From Procambarus clarkii (Eukaryota; Arthropoda; Malacostraca; Decapoda; Cambaridae), in assembly GCF_040958095.1 (NCBI RefSeq), contig NC_091220.1, forward strand, positions 342,042 through 406,041: a stretch of 64,000 nucleotides of DNA. The letters run 5' to 3'. The position numbers and the translations under genes were made by a program. Within the stretch, counting starts at the first letter, position 1. Every line of letters starts with the position of its first letter. Below the pieces are notes generated by a model. That model saw only the letters and a list, made by a program, of their open reading frames with translations, was not told where the DNA came from and made no database searches. Of this stretch, positions 61,801 to 64,000 are shown piece by piece.

Positions 61801-64000
61801 ATGAAGGAAAAGGAGATGATAAACGTCAAAATATTGCTATATTCGATGATTTTTCGTACGAAACAAAATGCAAGAAAACTTGCTTAAAATGCAATATTAA
61901 GCGAAATTCTGAGATTTGAAGGCCAAATCACATATCGTGATACTACATGAAATAGTATCGAAATATTGGTAAAAATGAATATATTTACGTAATATCAAAC
62001 TACATGAAAAACGTGAAAAAAGTCACTATATAACCATATTTGAGGATTTTAACTTCAAATCATAGAGCGAGGTTTCGTATTATTTAGATCCAAGAAAAGA
62101 CATATGACAATGTTGTTTCCAATACAAATGATAAAAAACAATGTGTTTTCATTAGAATTAACTATAATGTTCTTGATTTTCCTTTTATATTAACGATGGA
62201 AGATGTACACGTAAAACCGCTCTAATCCGGCTGAAACGTCGATATATGCAATAAAAACCGAACTTCTCCCCTTTTCAATATCTTACTCAGTATTTTAACG
62301 AGAAACAAATAGATGATTGAAAATGAAGTATTTAAGGTTATTATCTAATCAATTATGTGTTTGCATCATTTTTATCGTATATATATGAATTAAAACCCAT
62401 GGACTGAAAATTCACAAAAACGTGGAAAACGGCAAAATATTGCCTAATTCGATGATATTTTGTTTAAATCACATGAAGGAAAAGGAGATGATAAACGTCA
62501 AAATATTGCTATATTCGATGATTTTTCGTACGAAACAAAATGCAAGAAAACTTGCTTAAAATGCAATATTAAGCGAAATTCTGAGATTTGAAGGCCAAAT
62601 CACATATCGTGATACTACATGAAATAGTATCGAAATATTGGTAAAAATGTATATATTTACGTAATATCAAACTACATGAAAAACGTGAAAAAATTCACTA
62701 TATAACCATATTTGAGGATTTTAACTTCAAATCATAGAGCGAGGTTTCGTATTATTTAGATCCAAGAAAAGACATATGACAATGTTGTTTCCAATACAAA
62801 TGATAAAAAACAATGTGTTTTCATTAGAATTAACTATAATGTTCTTGATTTTCCTTTTATATTAACGATGGAAGATGTACACGTAAAACCGCTCTAATCC
62901 GGCTGAAACGTCGATATATGCAATAAAAACCGAACTTCTCCCCTTTTCAATATCTTACTCAGTATTTTAACGAGAAACAAATAGATGATTGAAAATGAAG
63001 TATTTAAGGTTATTATCTAATCAATTATGTGTTTGCATCATTTTTATCGTATATATATGAATTAAAACCCATGGACTGAAAATTCACAAAAACGTGGAAA
63101 ACGGCAAAATATTGCCTAATTCGATGATATTTTGTTTAAATCACATGAAGGAAAAGGAGATGATAAACGTCAAAATATTGCTATATTCGATGATTTTTCG
63201 TACGAAACAAAATGCAAGAAAACTTGCTTAAAATGCAATATTAAGCGAAATTCTGAGATTTGAAGGCCAAATCACATATCGTGATACTACATGAAATAGT
63301 ATCGAAATATTGGTAAAAATGAATATATTTACGTAATATCAAACTACATGAAAAACGTGAAAAAAGTCACTATATAACCATATTTGAGGATTTTAACTTC
63401 AAATCATAGAGCGAGGTTTCGTATTATTTAGATTCCAAGAAAAGACATATGACAATGTTGTTTCCAATACAAATGATAAAAAACAATGTGTTTTCATTAG
63501 AATTAACTATAATGTTCTTGATTTTCCTTTTATATTAACGATGGAAGATGTACACGTAAAACCGCTCTAATCCGGCTGAAACGTCGATATATGCAATAAA
63601 AACCGAACTTCTCCCCTTTTCAATATCTTACTCAGTATTTTAACGAGAAACAAATAGATGATTGAAAATGAAGTATTTAAGGTTATTATCTAATCAATTA
63701 TGTGTTTGCATCATTTTTATCGTATATATATATGAATTAATACCCATGGACGGAAAATTCACAAAAACGTGGAAAACGGCAAAATATTGCCTAATTCGAT
63801 GATATTTTGTTTAAATCACATGAAGGAAAAGGAGATGATAAACGTCAAAATATTGCTAAATTCGATGATTTTTCGTACGAAGCAAAATGCAAGAAAACTT
63901 GCTTAAAATGCAATATTATGCGAAATTCTGAGATTTGAAGGCCAAATCACATATCGTGATACTACATGAAATAGTATCGAAATATTGGTAAAAATGAATA
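49883..64000 (+). repeat. Satellite array, right subfamily, segment 5
   Basis: 14118 bp, about 21 monomers, uninterrupted to the window end. Most units have TTCCTTTTATATTA and TTAAGCG. The GACGG class (AACGTTAAAATATTGCTAAATTCG, CGAAGCAAAATG) recurs near 50305, 52320, 61060 and 63750, usually followed by a unit with TTTAGTTCCAAGACAAG. Pairs of private variants recur at different multiples of the unit: AAATCATATATCG at 53191 and 57223 (4032 bp, six units) and GATCCAACAA with AAAAAATTATGTG near 54021 and 59397 (5376 bp, eight units). No gene is seen. Confidence 0.97.

Overview
The window is a long block of eukaryotic satellite DNA. A tandem array of an AT-rich monomer of about 671 bp (spacings of 670 to 674 bp measured) runs head to tail, always in the same orientation, from the first base to the last. 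LTR retrotransposon copies interrupt it at three places, and one 500-N assembly gap breaks it. I see no host genes, rRNA, tRNA or CRISPR. Monomers differ by only a few percent, as in a pericentromeric, subtelomeric or similar heterochromatic block. The retroelement type (Gag with a SCAN/capsid-like region, CCHC knuckle, retropepsin, tRNA-Pro-like primer site) points to a metazoan. An aquatic invertebrate such as a crustacean is a guess, not something the sequence proves.

Layout: satellite 1-5810; element A, full length, minus strand, 5811-13123, with 4-bp target duplication TTAT; satellite 13124-29781; 500-N gap 29782-30281; satellite of a different subfamily 30282-34206; solo LTR B, plus orientation, 34207-36266, duplication TTAC; nine monomers 36267-42311; element C, full length, plus strand, 42312-49882, duplication TTAC at the same monomer position as B; satellite 49883-64000.

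Elements A and C belong to one family with two subfamilies. Each has about 2-kb LTRs, a tRNA-Pro-like primer-binding site, one long Gag-protease ORF of 978 or 1016 codons, a short open remnant ending in the RNase H-terminal motif VADVLSR, and a purine tract abutting the 3' LTR. I found no reverse transcriptase or integrase domain, so both look non-autonomous: they make their own Gag and protease but would need polymerase and integrase from a partner. LTR pairs are almost identical within each element, so the insertions are recent.

The satellite carries several nested higher-order repeats: 2-monomer (1343 bp), 4-monomer (2687 bp), a 5-monomer unit with indels (3273 bp), and an 8105-bp interval made of one LTR plus nine monomers. 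The most interesting observations are: B and C appear to descend from one insertion that was copied with the satellite; the element keeps a long Gag-Pro ORF while lacking pol; a 13-bp inverted repeat brackets the 3' LTR junction; and the satellite subfamily changes between the two sides of the assembly gap.
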